Under the pieces are notes generated by a model that saw nothing but the letters and a program-made list of their open reading frames with translations, had not been told where the DNA came from and did not search any database. Source: Pelagibacterium halotolerans B2 (GTDB lineage: Bacteria > Pseudomonadota > Alphaproteobacteria > Rhizobiales > Devosiaceae). Taken from it: a stretch of 64,000 nt of DNA. Position 1 is the first letter of the stretch; every line of letters starts with the position of its first letter. The stretch lies in contig NC_016078.1 of assembly GCF_000230555.1 (NCBI RefSeq), positions 744,001 to 808,000 of the forward strand, written 5' to 3'. Below, in pieces: positions 44,127 to 53,297 of this stretch. The position numbers and the translations under genes were made by a program.

Positions 44127-45048
44127 CGGAGACGACCTGATCGTCAGCGCCGTGCTGATGGACAATCTCATTTTTGCCGACGGAACCGAACGGCCCAACG
44201 TTCCGGGCGGGGCGGGGCTGTATGCGCTCGCCGGTGCTGCCCTGTTTTCCGAACGGGCAATGCTGGTGGCGGGGACCGGAACCGACTTTCCCCACACCTT
44301 TGCTCCGTGGATGGAACGCAACGGCCTGGCCACAGAGGGTCTGCGGTTCGACGACGCGCATGCGCCGCGCAATGTCCTGCGCTACATCGACGATCACACG
44401 CGCACCGAAACGCCGGTCTATGGCGCTGCCCATTTCGCCCGCCTGGAGCCCCGCCCATCCGACGTTGCGCGCTTCATCGGCAGGGCGCGCAGCATTTACA
44501 TCTTCCGTAATCTCGATGCCGCGTTCTGGCATGGGATCGACACGATGGTCTTTCCCCAAAGGCCGTTGATCTTCTGGGAAATCGCTCTCGACGTCTGCGA
44601 TCCAAAAAACCGCACGGCAATCGAATCCCGTCTCGAAAGGGTCGACGCGCTCTCCATAAACTATGCCGAAGCCAGCGCGATTTTTGGAAGCAGCGACGAA
44701 GCGGACATCATTGCCGGACTTTCCGATTGGCCCGTTGCGACGGTTTTTCTGCGTCTGGGTGCCCGCGGCAGCATGGTCGTGGGGCAGGGCGGCGCCCAGT
44801 TCGTGCCGAGCCTGCCGGTCGATCCCGTCGACGTGACGGGGGGCGGTAACGCTTATGGAGGCGCCGCGATGATCGGCCTGGCACTGGGGTATTCGCAACG
44901 CGAAGCCGCGGCCATGGGCACCGTGGCAGCCAGTTTCGCCATCGGCCAGTTCGGTCCGCCCGAATCGGGCACGCAACCGGTTCGAAACCTGGCGCGGGAG
45001 CGCGTTCAAACACTTTTGCAGGAAATGGAGGCAGCGGTAGCGCCATGA
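44119..45048 (+). CDS. PfkB-family kinase with altered active site
   Basis: A 309-residue ribokinase-fold protein; NVPGGAGLYALAGAALF at the front matches the sugar-binding motif and DVTGGGNAYGGA at the back is the second PfkB signature. The usual catalytic Asp of GAGD is Asn244 here. This change is seen in some Mak32-like relatives, so the protein may be a specialised kinase, very slow, or not a kinase. It overlaps YjbQ by 8 bp and the nucleoside hydrolase by 4 bp. In context it would phosphorylate a ribose-like sugar. Confidence 0.82.
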   Translation: MTDGDDLIVSAVLMDNLIFADGTERPNVPGGAGLYALAGAALFSERAMLVAGTGTDFPHTFAPWMERNGLATEGLRFDDAHAPRNVLRYIDDHTRTETPVYGAAHFARLEPRPSDVARFIGRARSIYIFRNLDAAFWHGIDTMVFPQRPLIFWEIALDVCDPKNRTAIESRLERVDALSINYAEASAIFGSSDEADIIAGLSDWPVATVFLRLGARGSMVVGQGGAQFVPSLPVDPVDVTGGGNAYGGAAMIGLALGYSQREAAAMGTVAASFAIGQFGPPESGTQPVRNLARERVQTLLQEMEAAVAP

Positions 45049-45992
45049 AAAAAATTCTGATCGATACCGATCCAGGCATGGACGATACGCTCGCCATCGT
45101 GCTGGCCATCAAGTCGCCGGCCGTCGACGTAATGGGAATTTCCACGGTCGCGGGCAACTACCCCATCGAGGTCACCACCGCCAATGCCCTCAAGACGCTC
45201 GAACTGCTCGACAGCCGTGAAATTCCCGTGGCGCGTGGCATGGGCAAGCCGCTGGCCCGGCCTTTGCCCAAGGACCCGTTTTCACATGGCTCGGACGGTC
45301 AGGCCGAAATCCATCTTCCCGCCCCCGGTCTCGAACCGGTCGGATCGCACGGTGTCGATCTGATAATCGATACGGTCAAGGCCAACCCCGGCGAAGTGAC
45401 AATTGTGACGCTCGGACCGTTTACCAATCTGGCAATGGCCATAATGAAGGCGCCGGAAATCGTTCCGATGATCGCCGAAGTGGTCTCGATCGCCGGCTCG
45501 TTCGGGCTCAACAAATATGCTTTCGCCAATGCCACCGGCGACACCCCGCAGAGCGAGTGGAACGTTTACGTCGATCCCGAGGCCGCCCAGCAGGTGTTTG
45601 CGTCGGGGGTGAAACTGCGTGCCGTGGGCCTGGATGTTGCGACCCATTTCGACATCAATTTCTCCGAAGAACAGCTCGCAGCGCTCAAATCGTCCGACCG
45701 CGCCGAAGCACATGCCGCCGAAAAAATGGTGCGCTTCGTTCAGGGTCGGGGGTTCGAATCCTACTGTGTCCTGATCGACTCCATGGCCGTTGCCGCTGTC
45801 ATCGATCCCACGCTCATCGGTACCGTCAAGGCCCGGGTGGGCGTCGAGACCAAAGGGGAACTGACCCTGGGACAGACCGTCGCCGATTTCCGCCATCACC
45901 ACGGTTGGATGCACCTGCCGGAAATTGATGTGGCCAACAGCGCCGATTATTCCCGCTTCCTCGATCTCATCATGAAGACGATGCTGGAGTAG
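45045..45992 (+). CDS. Inosine/uridine-preferring nucleoside hydrolase family protein
   Basis: A 315-residue N-ribohydrolase. The calcium-binding DTDPGMDD motif opens the protein, and TLGPFTNLAMA, the NVYVDPEAAQQVF block and a late catalytic region around DSMAVAAVIDP follow family order. It hydrolyses the N-glycosidic bond of ribonucleosides, giving base and ribose. No signal peptide, so it acts on imported nucleoside. Coupled to the PfkB gene by ATGA. Confidence 0.9.
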   Translation: MKKILIDTDPGMDDTLAIVLAIKSPAVDVMGISTVAGNYPIEVTTANALKTLELLDSREIPVARGMGKPLARPLPKDPFSHGSDGQAEIHLPAPGLEPVGSHGVDLIIDTVKANPGEVTIVTLGPFTNLAMAIMKAPEIVPMIAEVVSIAGSFGLNKYAFANATGDTPQSEWNVYVDPEAAQQVFASGVKLRAVGLDVATHFDINFSEEQLAALKSSDRAEAHAAEKMVRFVQGRGFESYCVLIDSMAVAAVIDPTLIGTVKARVGVETKGELTLGQTVADFRHHHGWMHLPEIDVANSADYSRFLDLIMKTMLE

Positions 45993-45995
45993 GCC

Positions 45996-48056
45996 ATGGA
46001 CCGCGCGATACAGGAAAAAATCTACGCCGGCGTTCTGGGCAAGATCATTGGCGTTTATCACGGCCGCCCGGTGGAAGGATGGTCCTATGAACGCATCATG
46101 GCCGAACACGGAGAAGTCGACTATTTCGTCAATGGCAGGATGAAGCTGCCCATAATGCTGCCCGATGACGATATTTCGGGAACGTTCGGCTTTTTCCGCG
46201 CTCTTGAGGACTTCGACTACCCCAAGGTGCTCGATCCGCAAATGGTCGGCAAGACCTGGCTCAATTACATAATCGAGGAAAAGACGATCCTTTGGTGGGG
46301 AGGTCTGGGGCGCTCGACCGAGCACACCGCCTACCTCCATCTCAAGAACGGAATTGCCGCGCCCCGGACCGGAAGCCACGAGTTGAACGGCCCTTGGCTT
46401 CCCGCTCAGATCGGGGCGCAGATCTTCATGGACGGGTTCGCCATGGCCTCGCCCAACGATCCCGACCGTGCCGCCCAGATGGTCCGAGCCGCGGCATCGG
46501 TCAGCCACGACGGGATCGCACTGGATGCCGCCGTGCTGCTGGGCGCCATGGAAGCGCTGGCCTTTTCCGAAACGAATGTCGACACGTTGCTCGACAAGGG
46601 ACTATCCCATGTTTCGGACCGCCATCTGCTTTCGGTCATCGAAGCGCTTCGCGCCCAATGCGAAAAAACCGACGACTGGCATGCGGTGCGCGCCTGGATC
46701 GCCGACAATCACGGTTACGATCACTATGATGGGCCGTGCCACATGGTGCCCAACCATCTGATCGTCCTTATGGCGTTTCTCATGGCCGGCGACGATTTTG
46801 CGCGCTCGCTCAAAATCGCCACGACCGCCGGCTGGGATACAGATTGCAATGCGGGCAATGTGGGGTGCCTCAACGGCATTCGCCTCGGTCTTTCTGCGCT
46901 CGACAAAGGACCCGATCTGCGCGGCCCGGTCTCCGATTTCATGTATGTGGTCACCGCCGACGGTGCCGCCGGCATCACCGATGCGGTGCAGCAAACACGT
47001 GCGATCGTTGCGGCGGCCGACACCCTTAACGACGAACCGGAACACGCTCCGCTTCCGCGTTACGCTTTCGAGTATCCCGGCGCGACACAAGGGTTCGCGC
47101 TCTGCCCGCGGCACGAGGGCCGCCAGGCCGCCCTCGATCTTCAAAACCCTCGGGGAGAGGGGCTGACCGTTGCGCTCAAGGGCCTCTCAATGGGGGTCGC
47201 CGGGGCAATTTCGACCCCGGTCTTCGTCGAACCGTTTGCTGCATCCTCAAGCTTTGCCATGGTTGCCAGCCCAACCCTTTATCCAGGCCAGACCGTAAGT
47301 TTGAACCTCGATATGCCTGATGGTGTAAAGGCGCGTCCCTATGCGCTTATCTACAACCGTGACGACGAGATCGAGCGAATCGAGGGTGATTGGTCGTCAT
47401 CGGCCAATATCGATTGGACCGTGCCCCAGACCAATGGCCTGCCGCTCTACCGCCTGGGCGTGGAGTTTGGCTCCGACACCCGCTTCGATGGCGAAGTGAC
47501 AATCCGCTCGATCGACTGGTCGGGTGCCCCGGCGGCCTACGACATCTCGGGTATGCTGGTAAAGTCGATATGGAACCTGACACCCTTCTGGACACGGGCC
47601 TGGGTGTCGTCCGCACGTCATTTCGCGCCGGACTTCAAATACACGCTGTGTTTTTCCCACCCTTTCGAAAATGGCGTCGCCACCACCGGCAGCAGGGACT
47701 GGAACGACTATTCAGTCGAAAGCTCGCTCGAATATTCGATCAACGACGGGGCAGGGCTGGTCGCCCGCTCACGCGGCCATCGGCGATATTATGCCGCCAT
47801 GCTCAAGGGCGGCGAAGCGCTCATCGTCAAGCGGCTCGACGACGAGGTCTTGGTGCTCTCCCGTCAGTCCGTCGCAATCGGCGCCGAAGGCAAGCGCGAT
47901 CTGCATTTGTCCGTCAAAGGCGACGAGATCACCTTCGCCGTCGATGGCCTTGTTGCCGGTACGGCGCGGGACAGCAGCTTTTCGAGCGGCGCCGCCGGGT
48001 TCATCGTCGAAAAGGGAACCATCGTCGCCGATGGTTTCCATGTCGCCGCATTGTAG
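45996..48056 (+). CDS. ADP-ribosylglycohydrolase-like protein with C-terminal beta-sandwich domain
   Basis: A 686-residue protein. The N-terminal part (about 1-340) is a DraG-type fold: YAGVLGKIIGVYHGRPVEGW, metal-binding PDDDISGT (Asp57-Asp59) and AGWDTDCNAGN (Asp281, Asp283). The C-terminal part (about 350-686) is beta-rich, with SRDWNDYSVESSL and GHRRYYAAM resembling a LamG/concanavalin-type carbohydrate-binding domain (tentative). DraG enzymes cleave N-glycosidic ADP-ribose links. No signal peptide. It is about the same length as, and clearly paralogous to, the gene at 51143. Confidence 0.87.
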   Translation: MDRAIQEKIYAGVLGKIIGVYHGRPVEGWSYERIMAEHGEVDYFVNGRMKLPIMLPDDDISGTFGFFRALEDFDYPKVLDPQMVGKTWLNYIIEEKTILWWGGLGRSTEHTAYLHLKNGIAAPRTGSHELNGPWLPAQIGAQIFMDGFAMASPNDPDRAAQMVRAAASVSHDGIALDAAVLLGAMEALAFSETNVDTLLDKGLSHVSDRHLLSVIEALRAQCEKTDDWHAVRAWIADNHGYDHYDGPCHMVPNHLIVLMAFLMAGDDFARSLKIATTAGWDTDCNAGNVGCLNGIRLGLSALDKGPDLRGPVSDFMYVVTADGAAGITDAVQQTRAIVAAADTLNDEPEHAPLPRYAFEYPGATQGFALCPRHEGRQAALDLQNPRGEGLTVALKGLSMGVAGAISTPVFVEPFAASSSFAMVASPTLYPGQTVSLNLDMPDGVKARPYALIYNRDDEIERIEGDWSSSANIDWTVPQTNGLPLYRLGVEFGSDTRFDGEVTIRSIDWSGAPAAYDISGMLVKSIWNLTPFWTRAWVSSARHFAPDFKYTLCFSHPFENGVATTGSRDWNDYSVESSLEYSINDGAGLVARSRGHRRYYAAMLKGGEALIVKRLDDEVLVLSRQSVAIGAEGKRDLHLSVKGDEITFAVDGLVAGTARDSSFSSGAAGFIVEKGTIVADGFHVAAL

Positions 48057-48074
48057 GATTGGGAGGACGTTTCG

Positions 48075-48992
48075 ATGTCGAGAGACGAAGTCGCGCGGCG
48101 CTCCGCGCTCAGGGCAATCCAAGAGCGCTATGCCTATTGGAACAATGTGCCCCACCGGGGGCTGATGGTGGATGGCAAGCCCGCCATGACCCAGATCGAC
48201 CCTGAAAAGGTGGGCGATTTCGTCCTGGTGACCGTGCGCGACCCGCTGATCGATTATCTTGCCGATCCCGCACATCAGATTTCGGGCCTGCTCGAAGGTG
48301 CTGAACTTATCGGCCAGTCGCGAATGTTCACAAGTTACACAGGCACCTATGAGGGTGCGCGCATCACGGTGGTCAGTGGTGGCAGCGGTTCGTCGGAAGC
48401 CGAACTGCTGCTTTACGACTTCATGGAGTTCTCGGGCGCCCACACCTATCTGCGTGTTGGCGGCTCGGGCGGTGTCGGAACGGACGTCAAGCCTGGAGAC
48501 ATTGTCGTCTCCAGCGGCGTGGTCAGGGAAGAGGGTATGACCCGCGCCTATATCGACAGGGCCTTTCCCGCCGCCAGTCACTATGAGGTGGTCGCGGCGA
48601 TGGCCCAGTCTGCCGACGAGTTGGGAGCCAATTACCATGTTGGCGTTACCCTCTCGGTCGATAGCGATTTCGCCGGCGTGGGGCGTCCGGGGGTGGGTGG
48701 CTATCTCCAGCCCTGGAACATAGAGATGATGGGAATCTACAACCGCGCCGGTGTGCTCAATGGCGATCGTGAATCCGCCGCCGTCGTGACGCTGGCCGCG
48801 CTTTATGGGTTCCGGGGAGGGTCGGTCTGCTCGGTGGCCGACAACATAGTGACGGGCGCCGAGTTCAGCCACGGCGCCGGGCACACCGCGGCCATCGACG
48901 TTGCGCTCAAGGGATGCGCGATCCTCAACCGCATGGACAAGAAGCGTGCCGAAACCGGAAAGCGTTACTGGCTGCCCGGCATGGGGCTCTGA
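48075..48992 (+). CDS. Nucleoside phosphorylase family protein (uridine phosphorylase-like)
   Basis: A 305-residue PNP/UDP-family protein: ARITVVSGGSGSSEAELLL and YLRVGGSGGVGTDVKPGDIVV match the phosphate- and nucleoside-binding strands. It cleaves a nucleoside phosphorolytically to base and ribose-1-phosphate, complementing the hydrolase upstream. GGGAGG lies before the ATG. Its last 28 bp overlap the end of the convergent LacI gene. Confidence 0.86.
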   Translation: MSRDEVARRSALRAIQERYAYWNNVPHRGLMVDGKPAMTQIDPEKVGDFVLVTVRDPLIDYLADPAHQISGLLEGAELIGQSRMFTSYTGTYEGARITVVSGGSGSSEAELLLYDFMEFSGAHTYLRVGGSGGVGTDVKPGDIVVSSGVVREEGMTRAYIDRAFPAASHYEVVAAMAQSADELGANYHVGVTLSVDSDFAGVGRPGVGGYLQPWNIEMMGIYNRAGVLNGDRESAAVVTLAALYGFRGGSVCSVADNIVTGAEFSHGAGHTAAIDVALKGCAILNRMDKKRAETGKRYWLPGMGL

Positions 48993-49996
48993 CCAATCGG
49001 GGCTGCTGCCGTGCTGTCGCGTTGAACCAGGCTGACGCCGACCTTGAAATGGCGCACAGGGCGTGCCGGATCCGCCAGTCGATCGAGCAGCAGCGTCAAC
49101 GCAGCGGCAGCCATTTCCTCGACCGGCTGTTTGACCGTGGTCAACCCAGGCGTAACGATCGAGGCCCAGGGAATATCATCGAAACCCGCCACCGACATTT
49201 CGCCGGGAACGTCGATTCCCAATTGCCGCGCCGTTCGCAGCGCGCCGATAGCCAGCATGTCATTGCCGCACATCAGCGCCGTCACGTCGCGCTGAGCCAT
49301 TCGGTCCCGCACCGCATCCGGAAGGTCGATCGAAAACGGTGTCCGCTCGCGCCAGACGATTTCGCCCTTGCCTTCAAGTGCTTCGATAAAGCCATTGGTG
49401 CGCTCGTTCCTGCCCTCGGCCACCGATGCTCCGGCGAGGATGCCGAAGCGGCGATGCCCCAGCGCCAAAAGGTGGTGTGCCAGCTGGCGCCCGCCCTGCC
49501 GGTCTTCGATGGTCACATTGTCATAGATGAGGTCCGGAACCCCGATAATCACCACGGGCATCACAAAGGGCCGCGTTGGCGCATCCATGACGCTTGTGGT
49601 CTGGCACCAGATTGCGCCGGCAACGCCCTGGCTCTCAAGGTGGCGCATGCCCTCGAGTTCGTCATCGGCCACCCCGGACGTGTCGATCAGCATGACCGTG
49701 TAACCGGCTTGCCTCGCCGCATGCTCGATCGATTGCGCCAGTGCCGGAAAGTATGGATTGCGCAGATCGGGCAGGAGTAGCCCCAGCGTGGTGTTGCGTC
49801 CGGTTCGCACCGACTGCGCCGACCGGTTGGGGCGATAGCCGAGCCGCTGGGCAACATCGCGCACACGGGCGCGAACCTCGTCACCGATCGTCCCGCCGCC
49901 ATTGAGCGAATAGGACGCCGCGGCAATCGACACCCCGGCCTCACGCGCGACGTCTTTGAGCGTCGCCGCTTTTGACAGTTTCGGTTGGCCCGTCAT
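48965..49996 (-). CDS. LacI-family transcriptional regulator
   Basis: A 343-residue repressor: helix-turn-helix at about 11-33 (TLKDVAREAGVSIAAAS), hinge helix SAQSVRTGRN, then a periplasmic-binding-like sensor domain (TLGLLLPDLRNPYFPALAQS). It lies at the 3' end of the permease operon, 66 bp after the ATPase gene, and probably controls both outer promoters through the shared AATGAAACGTTTAAC sites. The inducer is presumably the imported compound or a metabolite. Confidence 0.92.
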   Translation of the reverse strand: MTGQPKLSKAATLKDVAREAGVSIAAASYSLNGGGTIGDEVRARVRDVAQRLGYRPNRSAQSVRTGRNTTLGLLLPDLRNPYFPALAQSIEHAARQAGYTVMLIDTSGVADDELEGMRHLESQGVAGAIWCQTTSVMDAPTRPFVMPVVIIGVPDLIYDNVTIEDRQGGRQLAHHLLALGHRRFGILAGASVAEGRNERTNGFIEALEGKGEIVWRERTPFSIDLPDAVRDRMAQRDVTALMCGNDMLAIGALRTARQLGIDVPGEMSVAGFDDIPWASIVTPGLTTVKQPVEEMAAAALTLLLDRLADPARPVRHFKVGVSLVQRDSTAAAPIGQSPMPGSQ

Positions 49997-50062
49997 CGAT
50001 CCCCCGATCCTCGATCATCTCAACTTATGCCGATTCAAGTCCGGGGCGCAAAGCGCCATGCG

Positions 50063-51139
50063 CTAAATTCGCCGACCCTCGGAGTCAAAGGCCAGGATAT
50101 GGTCGGTTTCCGGCGTCACGAACACCTGTGCGCCGGGCCGGTGCGCTGTCAGCCTGCGCTGCTCGACAGTCAGCGAACCGCCGCCGGCGGTGTCGAGATA
50201 GAGATAGGAAAGATTGCCCAACTGCTCGGTGACGCGCACTGTCGCGGCAATTCCTGTCTCGGTTATCGCGCAGTGCTCTGGCCGGAAGCCGACACGGACC
50301 CCGCTTCCCGTTGCTCGATGTTCGGCCCGCGGCCTGACCGTCAGCAGGACATCGCCCATCTCGGGAACCTTGACCTTGATGCCCTCGTCGGAGGTCTCCA
50401 CGACAGTTCCTGAAACGAAGTTCATTTTCGGTGACCCGATAAATCCCGCGACGAACATGTTGTCGGGATCCTCATAGAGATCGATCGGACGCCCAACCTG
50501 CTCCACTCGCCCGTCTCGCAGCACCACGATCTTGTCGGCCAAGGTCATGGCCTCCACCTGATCGTGCGTTACATAGATCATCGTGGCGCCCAACTCGGTG
50601 TGCAGCCTGGCGATTTCGAGCCGCATCTGCACGCGCAATTCCGCATCGAGATTGGACAACGGCTCATCGAAAAGGAAGATCTTGGGGTTTTTGACAATGG
50701 CGCGGCCGATTGCGACACGCTGACGCTGCCCGCCCGAAAGCGCCTTGGGCTTGCGCGCCAGCAGGGGCTCGAGCTGCAGGGTGCGGGCCGCTTCGGCGAC
50801 CTTGGCGTCGCGCTCTGCCTTCTTCATTCCCTGGATGCGCAGCCCGAAGCCGATATTGTCGGCGACATTCATGTGGGGATAAAGCGCATAGGATTGGAAT
50901 ACCATGGCGACGCCGCGATCGAGCGGCAGCATGCCCGTCACATCGTCACCATCGATCGCGATAGTGCCATCGGTGACATGATCGAGCCCGGCGATCATGC
51001 GCAGCAGTGTGGATTTCCCGCAGCCCGACGGACCGACGAACACGACGAACTCGCCGTCGTCCACCGACAGGTTGACCGATTTGATGACTTCGGTGCTCCC
51101 GAAGTTCTTCTTGACGTCCTTTAGCGACAGACGTTCCAT
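50063..51139 (-). CDS. ABC transporter ATPase, MalK/UgpC type
   Basis: A 358-residue ATPase with Walker A GPSGCGKST, LSGGQRQRVAIGRAIV, Walker B FLFDEPLSNLD and a C-terminal regulatory TOBE domain (about 240-358), as in sugar importers of the CUT1 type. It energises the two permeases encoded upstream in the same operon with the receptor encoded at 41196. Three bp separate it from the ADP-ribosylglycohydrolase paralog. Confidence 0.93.
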   Translation of the reverse strand: MERLSLKDVKKNFGSTEVIKSVNLSVDDGEFVVFVGPSGCGKSTLLRMIAGLDHVTDGTIAIDGDDVTGMLPLDRGVAMVFQSYALYPHMNVADNIGFGLRIQGMKKAERDAKVAEAARTLQLEPLLARKPKALSGGQRQRVAIGRAIVKNPKIFLFDEPLSNLDAELRVQMRLEIARLHTELGATMIYVTHDQVEAMTLADKIVVLRDGRVEQVGRPIDLYEDPDNMFVAGFIGSPKMNFVSGTVVETSDEGIKVKVPEMGDVLLTVRPRAEHRATGSGVRVGFRPEHCAITETGIAATVRVTEQLGNLSYLYLDTAGGGSLTVEQRRLTAHRPGAQVFVTPETDHILAFDSEGRRI

Positions 51140-51142
51140 GGG

Positions 51143-53290
51143 CTACTCCTTGATACGCCTGACGGCAAAGCCGAGGGCCGGAACGGTGCCGCCTTCGATG
51201 AAAAATCCGGCACCGCCCGACAGATACTCGGCATCGGTGGCGTTCAACAGTGCGTGGCCGTCGATGGCGAGAGCTATTGTCTCGCCCTTGACCGATAGCG
51301 CAAACCGTTTGCGGGCATTGGCCTGAAACGCAAATGGCGCGCGCGCCAGCACCGTCTCGGTCCTGTCGCGGCGCTTTATGATCTGGACTTCGCCGTCGCG
51401 GACGATTCCGGCGTAATAGCGCTTGTGGCCGCGTGCCCTGGCCACCAGTCCCACGGCATCGTGCAATTCAAGAGCCAGTTCGGACGACACCGTGTAGTCG
51501 GTCCAGTCGCGCGTGCCGGTCGTTATGACGCCTTCGGCGTCCGGGTGGGACAGGGTGAAGGTGTTGTAGATGTCGGTCGCATAGTGCTTGGCCGAACTGA
51601 CGAACGATTTGGTCCAGAACGTCGTCACGTCCCAGGGCGTGAGGGCAGGGGTCAATTCACGGGCTGTGCCGAATTCGAGATTGTCGGGAGCTCCGGACCA
51701 GTCGAGGTCGATCAGCCCGACCCGGCCCGACAGGCGCTTTTCCGAGGAAAGCTCGATCCCCAGCCTGTGAATGGGGCGCCCTCCCGTGTCGGGAACCGGC
51801 CAGACCAGCTCATTGTCGCCTTTCGCGATCACGAACGGATTGCCGTCTATGCGTGCGAGCTGCTCGGCCTCGTCGAAATACTGGATGAAAAAACGAAAGC
51901 GCGGATTGTCGGATCCGAACCCCCGAACCGTCGCCCGCACTGTCTGCGTACCGTAGAGCGAGGGGCTGGCTATGACCTCGAAGTACGAGGTGTCAGAAAC
52001 CCCGCGCGGTTTGGGGTCTATGAATGTCGGAACCGAAATCGTCCCGGTCACGCCGGGCGCAAGGGCGTGATAGGTGATATCAAGGCCGTTCTCAGGTCCG
52101 GTTTCGTTGAGGTTGCCCACTTTGGTGATCGCCTGAAAACCCTCATGCAGCGGGCACCGTTGGAAGCCCTGCACCGACCCAGGAAATTCAAAGGCAAAAC
52201 GGCTCGTCGGTGCTTTGTGAGATTTCCCCGCCAACGCCGCCGCTGTCCGCAGCACGCGCCGTGTTTCGATCACCGCGTCCGTGACGCATTCGCCGCCATC
52301 GGCACCGACAATATACATGAGATCCGCCACCGGGCCGCGAAAATCGGGACCCTGGCTCAACCCGTCAAGCCCGAGCCGGATGCCGTTGAGCGCACCCAGA
52401 TTGCCCGCATTGCAGTCGGTATCCCACCCCGACGATACGGCGATCTTGAGTCCCTTTTGAACGTCGTCGCCGCCAAGCAGGAGAGAGGCGATCAACAGCG
52501 CGTGGTTGGGCACCATGGGGCAATTGCCCGGATAGCGTTCATAGCCATGATGAGCGCCCAGCCAGCGGCGCACGGCGCGCCAGTCATCGCCGGCGTTAGC
52601 GCATTGATCGCGTACGTCGGAAATTACGCCATTGAGCGCGTCCGACCGGGAATGGCGCAGCCCCAGATCGAGAAGGGTGTCGATATCGCGCTCTGTATAA
52701 GCAGCGGCCTGCATGGCGGCCAGAAGACATGCCGCTTCCACGGCCACGCCATCATGGCTGACCGAGCCTGCGGCCCTCGCCATAGCGGCGGCGCGCTCGG
52801 GGTCTCCGGGATTGACCATCGCCCATGCGTCGATGAAGATTTCCGCACCGATCTGCTCGGCCATGCCCACCCCATTGTGTGCGATCGAACCGCTTTGGGG
52901 CGCTTCGATGCCGGATTTGAGCCGCAGATAAGCGGTGTGTTCGGTTGACCGGCCCAACCCGCCCCACCACAGCACCGTCCGGTCTTCGATGATATAATTG
53001 AGCCAGGTATCGCCGATCGTCCTGGCGGAGATGTCGGTCGGATATCCGTTGTCCTCCAGCGCCCGATAGAAAAGAAACGTCCCCGAAATGTCGTCGTCGG
53101 GCACGATCAGCGGCCACTTGACCTTGTGGTTCACATAATAATCGATTTCCCCGAAGGTCTTTTCGATATCCTCATAGAACCAGCCCTCGACGGCCCTTCC
53201 CAGATAGACCCCGATCAGCTTGCCGAGCACGCCGGCATAGGTGCGGTTCACGACATCGGTTGAGAGCGAGGAAGGGGAATACTGGTTCAT
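51143..53290 (-). CDS. ADP-ribosylglycohydrolase-like protein, second paralog
   Basis: A 715-residue paralog of the protein at 45996: YAGVLGKLIGVYLGRAVEGW, PDDDISGT and SGWDTDCNAGN are kept, as are the C-terminal TRDWTDYTVSSEL and GHKRYYAGIV segments. All metal-binding aspartates are intact, so both copies look active. Its position between permease and ATPase genes ties it to the transporter. Having two copies with the same domain order in one regulon suggests two related linkages or substrates (inference). Confidence 0.87.
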   Translation of the reverse strand: MNQYSPSSLSTDVVNRTYAGVLGKLIGVYLGRAVEGWFYEDIEKTFGEIDYYVNHKVKWPLIVPDDDISGTFLFYRALEDNGYPTDISARTIGDTWLNYIIEDRTVLWWGGLGRSTEHTAYLRLKSGIEAPQSGSIAHNGVGMAEQIGAEIFIDAWAMVNPGDPERAAAMARAAGSVSHDGVAVEAACLLAAMQAAAYTERDIDTLLDLGLRHSRSDALNGVISDVRDQCANAGDDWRAVRRWLGAHHGYERYPGNCPMVPNHALLIASLLLGGDDVQKGLKIAVSSGWDTDCNAGNLGALNGIRLGLDGLSQGPDFRGPVADLMYIVGADGGECVTDAVIETRRVLRTAAALAGKSHKAPTSRFAFEFPGSVQGFQRCPLHEGFQAITKVGNLNETGPENGLDITYHALAPGVTGTISVPTFIDPKPRGVSDTSYFEVIASPSLYGTQTVRATVRGFGSDNPRFRFFIQYFDEAEQLARIDGNPFVIAKGDNELVWPVPDTGGRPIHRLGIELSSEKRLSGRVGLIDLDWSGAPDNLEFGTARELTPALTPWDVTTFWTKSFVSSAKHYATDIYNTFTLSHPDAEGVITTGTRDWTDYTVSSELALELHDAVGLVARARGHKRYYAGIVRDGEVQIIKRRDRTETVLARAPFAFQANARKRFALSVKGETIALAIDGHALLNATDAEYLSGGAGFFIEGGTVPALGFAVRRIKE

Positions 53291-53297
53291 GACAGGA

